Shown: positions 33,140 through 42,587 of the stretch, one piece after another | Position numbering within the stretch: position 1 is the first letter of the stretch | How the letters are laid out: each line of letters opens with the position of its first letter | Source: Fibrobacter sp. UWB5 | Lineage (GTDB): Bacteria > Fibrobacterota > Fibrobacteria > Fibrobacterales > Fibrobacteraceae | Length of the DNA stretch: 64,000 nt | Direction of reading: 5' to 3' | NCBI RefSeq assembly: GCF_002210295.1 | Contig: NZ_MWQH01000010.1 | Coordinates: 1-64,000, forward strand | The notes under the pieces: model-generated | The model's database searches: none | What the model was told of the DNA's origin: nothing | The model's input: only the letters and a program-made list of their open reading frames with translations | Translations under genes and position numbers: made by a program

Positions 33140-34255
33140 ATGGAGTCTCTGAACAAGTTGCTGCGAATGGCTATTTCGCCCGAGTGTGATCCGCAAATAT
33201 TTGATTGCAAATTAGATGAATCTGAATGGGAAAAGGTTCATTCGGATAGCTTGCGCCATTTGGTGGCTGCGGTTGTTTACCGTGCCGTCCGCAACTTGCC
33301 TAAAGAAAAGCGCCCTCCGTTAGGACTGATGTTCCAGTGGGCGAGTGAAGCGGAGACAGTCAAAGGCCATAACGAACTCTTGAACGCCGAGGCCGCGAAA
33401 TATACGGAACTGTTTGCCGCAAAAGGGCGCAAGACGGCTGTCTTGAAGGGGGCTGCCAATGCAAGGCTTTACCCGGACCCGTTTATGCGGCACGCGGGCG
33501 ATATCGACTTGTGGGTGGAAGGCGGGCGAAAAAGCGTTGTCGCTCTTGTGAAAGAGATGGGGTATGAACTTGACGAGTTCGGTGAAAACGCCCCGCACCA
33601 TGTCCATTTGCTCCATACGGGGAATGTTGCTGTCGAAGTCCATTTTAAGCCGTCTTCTGGAGTCTTGAGCCCGCTTGCAAATGCCCGACTGCAACGTTAT
33701 CTGGAACGGGAAATCTTGAATACGGAGCGTGTGCCCGAAGGATTTTGGTCTCCGTCTATCAAGTTTGCTCTCGTAATGCAGCTGGCACACCTTCAAAGGC
33801 ATTTTTTCAATGAGGGCGTCGGACTCAAGCAGTTTGTCGACTACTTTATCTTGTTGCAGCGTTCTACGGCTGACGAACGTCGCGAAGTGGCGTCAAAATT
33901 GGGGAGTTTTGGCCTTAAGCGCTTGGCCGGTGCTTTTATGTGGGCCATGCAAGAGGTATTTGGCCTGGAAAGAGACCGAATGCTTGTGCCGCCCAACAAA
34001 AAGCTGGGGAAAAAGGTGCTTGCCGAGGTTTACAATAGCGGAAATTTCGGCTTTAACCGTATAAATTCCAGGGACTTGCATGGAATGAACTTTATTCGGC
34101 GCTGGTTTACGAATCGCTGGAATTCGATTCGGTTGGCGCCTTATTCGCCGTCCGAGGTCTTTTGGCACGAAGTGGAGTATTGGAGAAACTTTGCCAAAAC
34201 GTTTCACCTCAGAATCAAGCATCGTCGCATTTCTATTTGGGACTTGTACCATTAG
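33140..34255 (+). CDS. Nucleotidyltransferase-fold protein (NTP_transf_5 family)
   Basis: A 371-residue cytoplasmic protein. The segment TAVLKGAANARLYPDPFMRHAGDIDLWV (about 98-125) has the layout of NTP_transf_5 proteins, with Lys-Gly, an Arg and the paired Asp of DIDL that would bind metal; HVHLLHTGNVAVEVHF gives the third acidic residue. These proteins often occur in polysaccharide or peptide clusters, and their substrates are mostly unknown. Here it stands alone between orn and fabF, each with its own promoter. Confidence 0.75.
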   Translation: MESLNKLLRMAISPECDPQIFDCKLDESEWEKVHSDSLRHLVAAVVYRAVRNLPKEKRPPLGLMFQWASEAETVKGHNELLNAEAAKYTELFAAKGRKTAVLKGAANARLYPDPFMRHAGDIDLWVEGGRKSVVALVKEMGYELDEFGENAPHHVHLLHTGNVAVEVHFKPSSGVLSPLANARLQRYLEREILNTERVPEGFWSPSIKFALVMQLAHLQRHFFNEGVGLKQFVDYFILLQRSTADERREVASKLGSFGLKRLAGAFMWAMQEVFGLERDRMLVPPNKKLGKKVLAEVYNSGNFGFNRINSRDLHGMNFIRRWFTNRWNSIRLAPYSPSEVFWHEVEYWRNFAKTFHLRIKHRRISIWDLYH

Positions 34256-34363
34256 TGTGTTTTCTTGGCTGAAAATTTAGCTGTTGTAGCTAAATTGTAA
34301 GCAAATTGTATCGAATTTCTAAAAATTTAAGACAAAATGCTCCCAAGTTACTTTGCTTTTTTC

Positions 34364-34369
34364 TATATT
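34364..34369 (+). promoter_or_regulatory. -10 box of fabF
   Basis: TATATT 10 nt before the ATG at 34380, inside CTATATTTGCGCGC. Transcription should begin at or just before the start codon. Confidence 0.6.
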
Positions 34370-34379
34370 TGCGCGCACT

Positions 34380-35612
34380 ATGGAAGAAGTTGTAATTACA
34401 GGTATGGGGTGCGTTTCCGCCCTCGGCAATACGCCGGAACTCCTTTGGAACAACCTGCTGGAAGGTAAATCCGGACTCGCAACGATCGATCGCTTCGACG
34501 TGACCAACTATCCGATCAAGATAGCTGCTGCCGTCAAGGAATTCGATGGTTCCGAATACATTACCCCGCGCGATTCGTCCCGTCTGTCCAGGTGCATCCA
34601 GTACGCTGTGTATGCCTCTTTCCAGGCTCTTAAGAATGCCGGTATTTCCCCCGAAAACGAAGATCCGACCCGCTCTGGCGTGATTATCGGTTCCGGTATC
34701 GGTGGCATGCAGATTTATAGCGACTCCGTGGTGGCCCTCGACAAGCGTGGTCCGGGTCGTGTGTCCCCGTTCTTTATTCCGATGTCTATCGTGAACATGC
34801 CCGCTGGCGAAGTTTCCAACCGCACCGGCTGGATGGGCCCCTGCTACGCAGTGGTTTCCGCTTGCGCTACCTCTAACCACTCTATCGCCGCCGCTTACGA
34901 CCAGATCCGTCTCGGCCGCGCCGATATCATGCTCGCCGGTGGTACCGACGAAACCGTGAACAATGTGGCTCTCGCTGGCTTTACCTCCATGAAGGCCTTG
35001 AGCAAGCGCAACGACGATCCGACGACGGCATCTCGTCCGTTCGACAAGGACCGCGACGGTTTCGTGATCGGTGAAGGTTCTGGCATCCTCGTTCTCGAAA
35101 GCCTTTCTCACGCCAAGAAGCGTGGCGCCAACATTCTCGCCCGCGTGGCCGGCATCGGCATGAGCGCTGACGCTCACCACATGTCCGCCCCGCGTGAAGA
35201 CGGCGAAGGCGTCCGCCTCGCTATCGAAATGGCTCTCCGCGAAGCCGGTATTTCCCCGAAGGATGTGGGCTACGTGAACACCCACGGTACTTCGACCCCG
35301 CTCGGCGACGTTGCTGAATGCTCCGCCCTCGAAAAGGTCTTTGCCGGCGCTACCGACAACCTCAAGGTGAACTCCTCCAAGTGCATGATCGGCCACGCTC
35401 TCGGCGCCGCCGGTGCTCTCGAAGCCATCATCACCGTGAAGTCCTTGCAGAATCAGATGATTCATGCGACCACGAACGTGTTCAACCAGGACGAACGCAT
35501 CCACCTCGATGTGTGCGCCAACAAGAACACCAGCCACTCGTTCAACTACGCCATGTCCGACAGCTTCGGCTTCGGTGGCCAGAACAGCGTGCTGCTCCTC
35601 GGCCGCAACTAG
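34380..35612 (+). CDS. fabF: Beta-ketoacyl-ACP synthase II
   Basis: Condensing enzyme of fatty-acid elongation, joining malonyl-ACP to acyl-ACP. The 410-residue thiolase-fold protein has Cys162 in VVSACATSNHS and the two His residues (VNTHGTSTPLGD, His302; MIGHALGAAG, His339). Length and motifs match FabF. ATG 34380 gives the standard N terminus EEVVITGMGCVSALG; the longer frame is spurious. Codon use is strongly biased (CTC, GGC, AAG), typical of high expression. It is monocistronic. Confidence 0.96.
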   Translation: MEEVVITGMGCVSALGNTPELLWNNLLEGKSGLATIDRFDVTNYPIKIAAAVKEFDGSEYITPRDSSRLSRCIQYAVYASFQALKNAGISPENEDPTRSGVIIGSGIGGMQIYSDSVVALDKRGPGRVSPFFIPMSIVNMPAGEVSNRTGWMGPCYAVVSACATSNHSIAAAYDQIRLGRADIMLAGGTDETVNNVALAGFTSMKALSKRNDDPTTASRPFDKDRDGFVIGEGSGILVLESLSHAKKRGANILARVAGIGMSADAHHMSAPREDGEGVRLAIEMALREAGISPKDVGYVNTHGTSTPLGDVAECSALEKVFAGATDNLKVNSSKCMIGHALGAAGALEAIITVKSLQNQMIHATTNVFNQDERIHLDVCANKNTSHSFNYAMSDSFGFGGQNSVLLLGRN

Positions 35613-35715
35613 TTCGATGAAAAATGTGAAATGAGTAATGTGTAATTACTCATCTCACATTACACATCCCACATTTATAAAAGCCTTTGGTGATTGTTCT
35701 CCGGGGCTTTTTTTG
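35613..35715 (+). terminator. Repeat-rich terminator region after fabF
   Basis: ATGAGTAAT and ATTACTCAT form a hairpin (about 35630-35653) flanked by repeated AATGTG/CACATT words, then AAAGCC ... GGGCTTTTTTT (35680-35715) forms a second terminator. Confidence 0.6.
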
Positions 35716-35744
35716 TTGCCTTTGTAAAGAAAAGTTTCTATAAT
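35716..35744 (+). promoter_or_regulatory. Promoter of the DUF2279-like gene
   Basis: TTGCCT (35716-35721), 17 nt, TATAAT (35739-35744), only 7 nt before the GTG start at 35752: a clear case of a leaderless mRNA. Confidence 0.7.
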
Positions 35745-35751
35745 TGACCCG

Positions 35752-36684
35752 GTGAAAATTTTCCGTTCCATATCCATTGCGCTGGTGGCGCTCCTGTTTG
35801 CAAGTGTTTCCTTGCAAGCGGCTCCGAGTGATCCGCTGACTTGGCGCGATTCCACGTGGGACTACCGCAGCGAAGACCCGACCGATACGGTTCAATTTTC
35901 GGTTGCCAAAAGTGTCGGCGTGGCCTCGACCGTGTTGATTGCCTACGGTGCCGCCTACTGGCTTGTATTCCAGAAAGGCTGGTGGGATGAGCAGGGGAGT
36001 GATTTCCATTTTGAAAACGATTTTGACTACGCTTTGAACCTTGACAAGTTCGGCCATTTCGCCTCGGGCGTCATGATGGGCGAGTCCTTTTACGAAGGCT
36101 ACCGCTGGGCGGGAATTTCCGAGTTTTATTCGTACTTGTTCGCCGGCTTTTCGGCGATGGCAACCCATATTGCAATCGATGTGAAGGACGGCTATTCGCC
36201 GGAATGGGGCTTCAGCATTTTCGATGTGCTTTCGGGAACGCTCGGCGGCTTCTTGCCCATGGCGGAACGCTATATTCCCGTGTTCAAGTATGTAGATCTT
36301 AAGTGGAGCTACTGGATCAATACCAAAGCGTATTACAGACAAAGTAAAACAGGCGTGTTTACCGACGACTATTGCAACCAAACATTCTGGGCATCATTCA
36401 AGGTTTATCGCTTGTTGCCTAAGGCCGCGCGCCAGTATTATCCGAGCTGGCTTGCCATTGCGGCGGGCTTGAGTATTGACGAAGGCGTGTTCCTGCACGA
36501 CAGAGATGTGACGCCCCATCGCGAAGTCTATATTGCCCTGGATTACGACCTGGAAGCGTTCCGTCCGCAGAGCCGCATGGCGCGTACCATTGTGAAGTAC
36601 CTGAATTACTTCAAACTGCCGGCCCCCACCGTGCAAGTTTATCCCGAATTCCACTGGTACTTGCTGTATCCGATTAAGTTCTAG
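35752..36684 (+). CDS. DUF2279-like exported protein
   Basis: A 310-residue protein with signal peptide MKIFRSISIALVALLFASVSLQA. The middle matches the DUF2279 pattern: an N-terminal GAAYWLVFQKGWW, then LNLDKFGHFASGVMMGESFY (Asp-Lys-x2-His), then SAMATHIAIDVKDGYSPEWGFSIFDVLSG. Its family mates are predicted periplasmic or membrane proteins of unknown role. The His/Asp residues in hydrophobic surroundings suggest a membrane-embedded site. The GTG start fits the promoter spacing. Confidence 0.75.
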   Translation: MKIFRSISIALVALLFASVSLQAAPSDPLTWRDSTWDYRSEDPTDTVQFSVAKSVGVASTVLIAYGAAYWLVFQKGWWDEQGSDFHFENDFDYALNLDKFGHFASGVMMGESFYEGYRWAGISEFYSYLFAGFSAMATHIAIDVKDGYSPEWGFSIFDVLSGTLGGFLPMAERYIPVFKYVDLKWSYWINTKAYYRQSKTGVFTDDYCNQTFWASFKVYRLLPKAARQYYPSWLAIAAGLSIDEGVFLHDRDVTPHREVYIALDYDLEAFRPQSRMARTIVKYLNYFKLPAPTVQVYPEFHWYLLYPIKF

Positions 36685-36696
36685 TTGCTATTTTTC

Positions 36697-36702
36697 TATA
36701 TT
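36697..36702 (+). promoter_or_regulatory. -10 box of the riboflavin operon
   Basis: TATATT 9 nt before the ribE ATG at 36712. There is no room for an FMN riboswitch leader, unlike in many bacteria. Confidence 0.6.
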
Positions 36703-36711
36703 TGCCCCCGT

Positions 36712-37311
36712 ATGTTTACGGGTATTATTCAATCTACCGGTGAAATCGTTTCTATTGAAAGTAGGGGCGATGCGCTTACCATGCGCCTTAAGTCACCGGG
36801 CTTTTTTAAGAATTGTAAGTTGGGCGACAGTGTCGCCAACGATGGTGTGTGTCTTTCCATTGAATCTTGTACCGATGACGAAGCCACTTTTTGCCTGATG
36901 CACCAGACGGTGGAAAATACGGGCTTTAAGCAGGCCGCTGTTGGTAAGTTGGTGAATTTGGAACTTCCGTGTCGTGCAGACAGCTTTATGGGCGGTCACT
37001 TTGTGATGGGCCATGTGGACTGCATAACCGAAGTCATCAAGGTGACTCCGCGTGAAACGGGTGTCGAAGTGGATTTGAAGCTTCCGGCAGACCTGCGTCG
37101 CTATGTGATTCGCCGCGGTTCGATTTCTCTCAACGGAATCAGCCTGACGGTCGCTGAAAAGTTCGAAGATTCCATTCGCGTGTGCATTATCCCTGAAACG
37201 CTTGCTCGCACGAACCTGCGCAACTGGGTTCCGGGTACAATCGTGAATGTGGAAGTCGACATGCTCGGCAAGTATATTGAAAATTATCTGAAGGAACGTG
37301 ACCTTGCTTAA
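36712..37311 (+). CDS. ribE: Riboflavin synthase, alpha subunit
   Basis: Makes riboflavin from two 6,7-dimethyl-8-ribityllumazine molecules. The 199-residue protein starts with the invariant [12 protein letters not shown] and shows the internal duplication of two lumazine-binding barrels (about 1-96 and 97-195; [11 protein letters not shown] and [11 protein letters not shown]). Start fixed by the conserved N terminus. First gene of ribE-ribBA-ribH-nusB, overlapping ribBA by 14 bases. Confidence 0.96.
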   Translation: MFTGIIQSTGEIVSIESRGDALTMRLKSPGFFKNCKLGDSVANDGVCLSIESCTDDEATFCLMHQTVENTGFKQAAVGKLVNLELPCRADSFMGGHFVMGHVDCITEVIKVTPRETGVEVDLKLPADLRRYVIRRGSISLNGISLTVAEKFEDSIRVCIIPETLARTNLRNWVPGTIVNVEVDMLGKYIENYLKERDLA

Positions 37312-38539
37312 TACGATTGAAGAGGCCATAGAAGATTTTAAGAACGGCAAGTTTTTGATTGTGGTCGATGACGAAGACCGCGAAAACGAAGGCGACTTTG
37401 TAATCGCCGCCGAAAAGATTACGCCCGAAAAGGTGAACTTCATGCTCCACGAAGGTCGTGGCGTGCTTTGCGCACCGCTCCCGATCAAGCGTTGTCATGA
37501 ATTGAACCTCACGCGGCAGACCGCCGAGAATACCTCGATTTTGGGCACGCCCTTTACCATCATGGTCGACAAGATTGAAGGCTGCACCACGGGTGTATCC
37601 GCTCACGACCGCGCTGCAACGATTCTCGCTCTTTCGGACCCGAATTCCAAGCCCAGCGACTTCGGCAGGCCGGGGCATATTTCGCCCCTGTACGCCCAGG
37701 AAGAGGGCGTACTCCGTCGCGCAGGCCATACCGAAGCAGCAGTAGACCTGGCTAAGCTTGCGGGCCTGCGCCCGGCGGCCGCTTTGATCGAAATCATGAA
37801 CGAAGACGGCACGATGGCTCGTATGCCGCAACTTCAGGAAGTTGCGAAGAAGTTCGGTCTCAAGATTATCTCCATCCGCGACCTCATCGACTACCGTTTG
37901 AAAAACGAAAAGCTCGTGCAGCGCGTAGCCGCCCCGCATGTGTCGACCAAGTATGGCGACTTTACCGCCTATGCTTACAAGAGCAAGACCGACGGTGTAG
38001 AACATGTGGCCTGGGTTGCAGGAAATCCCGACTTCAGCAAGCCGGTGTACGTGCGCGTGCACAGCGAATGCCTTACGGGCGATATCTTTGGTAGCCTGCG
38101 TTGCGATTGTGGCGAACAGTTGGCCGCCGCCATGAAGTTCATTGGCGAGCACGGCGGCGTGTTCCTTTACATGCGCGGCCAGGAAGGCCGTGGAATCGGT
38201 CTCTGCAATAAGCTCCGCGCTTATGAATTGCAAGAAAAGGGCTTGGACACGGTTGAAGCAAACTTGCACCTTGGGTTCAAGTCTGACCTGCGCCAGTATG
38301 GTACGGGCGCCCAGATCTTGGCAGATCTCGGCGTCAAGGAAATGCGACTTCTCACGAACAACCCGAGCAAGATTTCGGGCATTACGGCCTATGGCCTTAA
38401 AATCGTGGAACGCGTGCCAATCGAAATTAAGCCGAACAAGGAAAACTTGTTCTACCTGCTCACGAAGCAGAAGAAGATGGGACACCAGCTGCATATCGAC
38501 GGCGCTGCACCCCAAGAGAATTTGAAAGAGGAAAAATAA
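37298..38539 (+). CDS. ribBA: Bifunctional DHBP synthase / GTP cyclohydrolase II
   Basis: Provides both riboflavin precursors: 3,4-dihydroxy-2-butanone 4-phosphate from ribulose 5-phosphate and the pyrimidine from GTP. The 413-residue protein has the RibB half ([18 protein letters not shown], about 22-39; [13 protein letters not shown], about 149-161) and the RibA half with the zinc ligands in [20 protein letters not shown] (about 256-275) and [10 protein letters not shown]. The GTG start at 37298 overlaps ribE, suggesting coupling. Both active sites look intact. Confidence 0.96.
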   Translation: MTLLNTIEEAIEDFKNGKFLIVVDDEDRENEGDFVIAAEKITPEKVNFMLHEGRGVLCAPLPIKRCHELNLTRQTAENTSILGTPFTIMVDKIEGCTTGVSAHDRAATILALSDPNSKPSDFGRPGHISPLYAQEEGVLRRAGHTEAAVDLAKLAGLRPAAALIEIMNEDGTMARMPQLQEVAKKFGLKIISIRDLIDYRLKNEKLVQRVAAPHVSTKYGDFTAYAYKSKTDGVEHVAWVAGNPDFSKPVYVRVHSECLTGDIFGSLRCDCGEQLAAAMKFIGEHGGVFLYMRGQEGRGIGLCNKLRAYELQEKGLDTVEANLHLGFKSDLRQYGTGAQILADLGVKEMRLLTNNPSKISGITAYGLKIVERVPIEIKPNKENLFYLLTKQKKMGHQLHIDGAAPQENLKEEK

Positions 38540-39004
38540 ATGGTGAACGAAATCAAGAATTCCCTCAATGGTAGTGGCCTCAAGGTGGCAATCGCCGTTG
38601 CCCGCTTTAACGAGGTCGTGACGGACAAGCTCCTGGAAGGGGCTGTGCGTCAGCTCGAACTGCTCGGTGTAGCAGACAAGGACATCACGGTCGTGCATGT
38701 GCCGGGCGCATTCGAACTTCCGGGCGTGTGCCGTCGCCTCGCCGACAGCGGCAAGTACAGTGCCGTGATGGCGCTCGGCGCCGTGATCCGCGGTGAAACC
38801 AGCCACTACGACGTGGTGGTGAATGCTTCTACCGGCGGAATCGCAAACATCGCTGCCGAAGGCAAGCTCCCCGTGATTCTTGGAATTTTAACCACCGACA
38901 CCGTGGACCAGGCCATGAACCGTGCAGGCCTCAAGGCCGGCAACCTCGGTAGCAGCTGGGCATCTACCGCCGTCGAAATGGCAAACCTTTACAAGACCAT
39001 CTAA
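38540..39004 (+). CDS. ribH: 6,7-dimethyl-8-ribityllumazine synthase
   Basis: Condenses the RibA- and RibB-derived intermediates. The 154-residue subunit has the family motifs VARFNEVVTDKLLEGA (about 21-36), VPGAFELP (about 55-62), GAVIRGETSHYDVV (about 78-91; catalytic His) and GILTTD. It starts immediately after the ribBA stop and forms the penultimate step before RibE. Confidence 0.96.
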   Translation: MVNEIKNSLNGSGLKVAIAVARFNEVVTDKLLEGAVRQLELLGVADKDITVVHVPGAFELPGVCRRLADSGKYSAVMALGAVIRGETSHYDVVVNASTGGIANIAAEGKLPVILGILTTDTVDQAMNRAGLKAGNLGSSWASTAVEMANLYKTI

Positions 39005-39021
39005 TTACTAGCGACTCGATT

Positions 39022-39456
39022 ATGAAAGTAAGTTACAGACCCGCCCGTGTTTTTGCCATGCAGCTTTTGTATGCCATGGAAATTACGGGCCAGACCGCAG
39101 GGGAGGCTCTTCCGGGAGTGCTTGAATCCCAGCCCCTTCATGCTGAACAGAAAAAGTATGGAATGAAGTTGGTGGACCTGGTGCAGGCCCATCGCGAAGA
39201 ACTCGACGAAAACATCAAGGCTGCGGCCGCCCACTGGGAACTGGACCGCATGGCAAGCCTTGACCGCATTGTGCTCCGCATTGCGATGGTCGAACTTTCT
39301 TACATCCCCGAAATCCCGATGAAGGTCGCTATTTCTGAGGCAGTGCAAATTGCCGCCAAGTACAGCACTGACAATTCGGATTCTTTCGTGAACGGCCTTT
39401 TGACTGGCTTTATGCGTAACCGTGGCATGGTTGTCACCGAACCCAAGGAAAAGTAA
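39022..39456 (+). CDS. nusB: Transcription antitermination factor NusB
   Basis: A 144-residue all-helical RNA-binding protein that works with NusE in rRNA antitermination. Features are ARVFAMQLLYAMEITG near the start and SLDRIVLRIAMVELSYIPEIPMKVAISEAVQIAAKYS with DSFVNGLL near the end. The ribH-nusB order is common in bacteria. Confidence 0.93.
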   Translation: MKVSYRPARVFAMQLLYAMEITGQTAGEALPGVLESQPLHAEQKKYGMKLVDLVQAHREELDENIKAAAAHWELDRMASLDRIVLRIAMVELSYIPEIPMKVAISEAVQIAAKYSTDNSDSFVNGLLTGFMRNRGMVVTEPKEK

Positions 39457-39457
39457 A

Positions 39458-42400
39458 ATGCTCAAGGAAAAATGGATGAAACATATCTTCGCAGGCATTG
39501 CGGCATTTGTGGCACTGATCGTGTATGTGCTGACAATGGCTCCTACGGTAAGCTTCTGGGATTGTGGCGAATTTGTCGCCTGTGCCAATACCTTGGGTAT
39601 TCCGCATCCTCCTGGAACTCCGTTCTTCGTGTTCCTCGCCCGTGCAGTCATCGTATTGCTCCCGTTCGTGGGCGAAATCGCAAAGCGAGTGAACTACATC
39701 TCGGTGGTGAGTTCTGCCGCGACTGTCTATGTGACGGCTCTCTTTGCCTGGGAACTCTTGGCTACCGTTCTCAAGAGCGATGCTCTTGCAGAAAAGATTT
39801 CCAGTAAGGTCCGCACGGCCGTGCTGGGTTCTGCCGCTCTCGTGGCCGGTTTCCTCCTGACCTTCTCGGACACCTTCTGGTTCAACGCTGTCGAAGCCGA
39901 AGTTTACGGCATCGCCATGTTGATCTTGATGCTCGTCTCTTACCTCGGTCTCGTTTGGTACAACAAGCGTAACGAAGAATACAGCGACCGCATCCTGATT
40001 TTCATTTGCTACATCGCCTTCCTCGGCGTGGGTGCACACCTTTATACCATGCTTACGGTTCCTGCCGTGTTTGCACTTTTGCTCGTGGCCGAACCCAAGA
40101 AGATTGTAGAACGCATTCCTATCTGGATTACGGGTACGCTCCTTTGCTCCGTGATTTACATGGTGTCTGCCTTTATTGAAATCTCTTTCATCTGCTTGAT
40201 TGCTCTTTCGATTCTCTGCCTTGCCAAGCCGTTCAAGAGTAAGGGTGTGCAGCGCAGCATGCGTCTGTCCTTGGCATTTGCCTTCTTCGCCTTGATCGGT
40301 TACAGCACGCACCTCTACATTCCGATCCGTTCGGAATTGAACCCGATTATCGACGAAAACGATCCTGAAATCAATATCCGCGACGAACAAGGTAACCTCC
40401 AGCTGGGTAACCTCTTCAAGGATGAAAACTGGGTCGCCTTCAACAACTTCATTGAACGTAAGCAGTACGGTTCCGAAAGCATGATCAGCCGTGCATTCTA
40501 CCGTCGTTCCCGCGTTAGCCACCAGTTCCTCTCCTTCCCGCACATGGGTTACGGTGGATACCAGATGGCTCAGTACCTGCCGTACAAGGTGGGCGATGTG
40601 AACTACGCCAACGGCGTCTATACTTTCGATGCAGCCGACAACCAGCCTGTGGAACGTTTCGGCATCAAGTTCCCGACGCAGATGAGCTTCATGGGCGATG
40701 CGACACTCCCGCAGTTCATGATGTTCTTGCTCTTTAACGGCCTTTTGGTGATGGTTTGCGTGTTTGTCTGGAAGCGCAACCGCAACGTGGGTGTGTTCGT
40801 TTCTGTGCTTTATGCCCTTTGCTCGCTTGGCCTGTTGTTCTATATCAACTTCGCCGACGGCACCCGCATGGAACAGCGCGATCATGACTACTGGGTGTCT
40901 GTGATGAGCCGCAATGTTCAAGACCTGAACAGCCGTGGCATGGGTATTTCGGCTTTGCCGGACCCGAACGAACTCATCGATATGCGCCAGAATATCGAAC
41001 ATGCCAAGATCCGCCTGGAAACGCTCAAGGCCCGTGGTGCAAACGACGCTCGTCTTGCCGATATCCAGCGTGAAATCGATGGCTATACCAATTCCGCTAT
41101 CTGGCAGAACTGGCAGAAGATTGAAAGCGGCTTTGCCCAGGTGGGCAGCCGTGCTCCGTTCCCCGATGCAGTGCACCTGGAAGTGCGCGAACGTGACTAC
41201 TTCTATACTCCGGCATTCATTGTCATGAGCATGATATACGGTATCGGTGCCGGTATCCTGGTGTTCCTGGTGGCAACGTCCAGTTTTGCCGCCTTTGCGA
41301 ACCCGGTGGCCGCAGCCTTGGTTGCCGTTTCGTTCTTGGTGCCTTGCATTTCGAACTACAAGGAACATGACCGTTCTGGCCTTTGGGTTCCTTGGGATTA
41401 TGCTTACAACCTGCTGAATAGCTGCCGTCCGAATGCAATCCTCTTCACGAATGGTGACAACGACACCTTCCCGCTGTGGTTTGCTCAGGAAGTGGCCGGT
41501 ATCCGTAAGGACGTTCGCGTGGTGAACCTCTCGCTCGGTAATACCGACTGGTACATCAAGCAGATGCTCGACAACGAGCCGATTCTCAAGCTCAGCTACG
41601 ACAAGGCTGCTATCGACCGCGACATGGTGCTCGACAACAGCTCCGCCTCTAACCCGAACCATCAGGTTTCTACTTGGGTCAAGAACGCCCAGCGCCTTAT
41701 GCCGCAGCTCAAGAACCGCATTGACGCTATGGAAGGCCAGGAACTTTCTCCGGCCGACTCTGCAAAGCTCTTGCAGTTCAAGGTGCATTACCAGGTGTGG
41801 GACGCCTTTACGGAATGGGCTGCCCGTACCCGTAGCGGCATGATGCTCACGCAGCATAAGCTCGTGATCGACCTTGCACTCCAGAATATGGACAAGCCGA
41901 TTGAAATTTCGACGACTGTCGGTACTTCCAACTTCATGGGTCTCGAAAAGTACATGGTGCAGGAAGGCATGGTCTACAATTTCGTGAAGGGTGATTTGAC
42001 CCCGAAGCGTAATTCCTTCGATGCCAAGTTCACGGCCGACCTCATTGATTCCGTGTTCAAGTTCCGTGGCCTCGGCGACGGTACGGCTTACATCAACGGT
42101 GAAACCGAACGCTTGCTCTCTGGCTACGTGTCGCTCTATCTGCAGATCTCTTTCGATGCTCGCGACAAGATTTCGACGCTCCGCAACACGCACCCGTTCA
42201 CGGCCGAAAGAAAGGCCCAGGTGGACAGCATTGCCGCTTCTGCCGGCAAGTACCTCGAAATGGGTATGAAGCAGTTCCCGAGCGAATGGCGTAACTACTG
42301 GGCTGCCGCATTCGTTTACGAATCCGCTGGCCAGAAGGCCAAGGCTCAGGAAGTGGTGAATCGCGGTCTTGAAAATGTCCCGGCTTACGAAGAAGGTGGC

Positions 42401-42547
42401 CGTGCACGCCTTGTGATGGCTGCCCGCCAGATCGAACAGATGTCCGACGAACCTTTGAAGGTTGAAGAACCCGTGCCGGCCGCTCCGGTGGATTCTCTCC
42501 AGAAGGATTCCGCTAACGAACCAGCTGTAGTTGCGGTGGCGAACTAA
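39458..42547 (+). CDS. DUF2723 membrane glycosyltransferase-like protein
   Basis: A 1029-residue inner-membrane protein with about ten to twelve helices and a large periplasmic C-terminal part. The DUF2723 signature is at residues 16-110: MAPTVSFWDCGEFVACANTLGIPHPPGTPFF (Asp-Cys-Gly-Glu-Phe and the HPPGTP loop), as in GT-C enzymes related to protein O-mannosyltransferases. The end (about 930-1000) looks TPR-like. Next to two polyprenol-phosphate sugar synthase-like genes it could transfer mannose from a lipid carrier to proteins. The start is ATG 39458, one base after nusB. Confidence 0.8.
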   Translation: MLKEKWMKHIFAGIAAFVALIVYVLTMAPTVSFWDCGEFVACANTLGIPHPPGTPFFVFLARAVIVLLPFVGEIAKRVNYISVVSSAATVYVTALFAWELLATVLKSDALAEKISSKVRTAVLGSAALVAGFLLTFSDTFWFNAVEAEVYGIAMLILMLVSYLGLVWYNKRNEEYSDRILIFICYIAFLGVGAHLYTMLTVPAVFALLLVAEPKKIVERIPIWITGTLLCSVIYMVSAFIEISFICLIALSILCLAKPFKSKGVQRSMRLSLAFAFFALIGYSTHLYIPIRSELNPIIDENDPEINIRDEQGNLQLGNLFKDENWVAFNNFIERKQYGSESMISRAFYRRSRVSHQFLSFPHMGYGGYQMAQYLPYKVGDVNYANGVYTFDAADNQPVERFGIKFPTQMSFMGDATLPQFMMFLLFNGLLVMVCVFVWKRNRNVGVFVSVLYALCSLGLLFYINFADGTRMEQRDHDYWVSVMSRNVQDLNSRGMGISALPDPNELIDMRQNIEHAKIRLETLKARGANDARLADIQREIDGYTNSAIWQNWQKIESGFAQVGSRAPFPDAVHLEVRERDYFYTPAFIVMSMIYGIGAGILVFLVATSSFAAFANPVAAALVAVSFLVPCISNYKEHDRSGLWVPWDYAYNLLNSCRPNAILFTNGDNDTFPLWFAQEVAGIRKDVRVVNLSLGNTDWYIKQMLDNEPILKLSYDKAAIDRDMVLDNSSASNPNHQVSTWVKNAQRLMPQLKNRIDAMEGQELSPADSAKLLQFKVHYQVWDAFTEWAARTRSGMMLTQHKLVIDLALQNMDKPIEISTTVGTSNFMGLEKYMVQEGMVYNFVKGDLTPKRNSFDAKFTADLIDSVFKFRGLGDGTAYINGETERLLSGYVSLYLQISFDARDKISTLRNTHPFTAERKAQVDSIAASAGKYLEMGMKQFPSEWRNYWAAAFVYESAGQKAKAQEVVNRGLENVPAYEEGGRARLVMAARQIEQMSDEPLKVEEPVPAAPVDSLQKDSANEPAVVAVAN

Positions 42548-42587
42548 TTAAGTCTGTTGTTATTTGCGATAAGAAGAGAGGATACGA

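Noticed and set aside
34290-35537. A 415-codon minus-strand frame over fabF
   Set aside because: FabF has all catalytic residues on the plus strand; the antisense frame only reflects codon bias.
36660-36712. An FMN riboswitch before the riboflavin operon
   Set aside because: The -10 box lies 9 nt before the start codon and the previous gene ends 28 nt upstream, so there is no leader.
37187-38806. A 539-codon minus-strand frame over ribBA
   Set aside because: No recognisable domain; ribBA and ribH are intact on the other strand.
39434-42193. A 919-codon open frame on the minus strand inside the DUF2723 gene
   Set aside because: Shadow of a strongly codon-biased gene; His/Arg/Glu-rich with no domain, and the plus-strand frame has clear family features.
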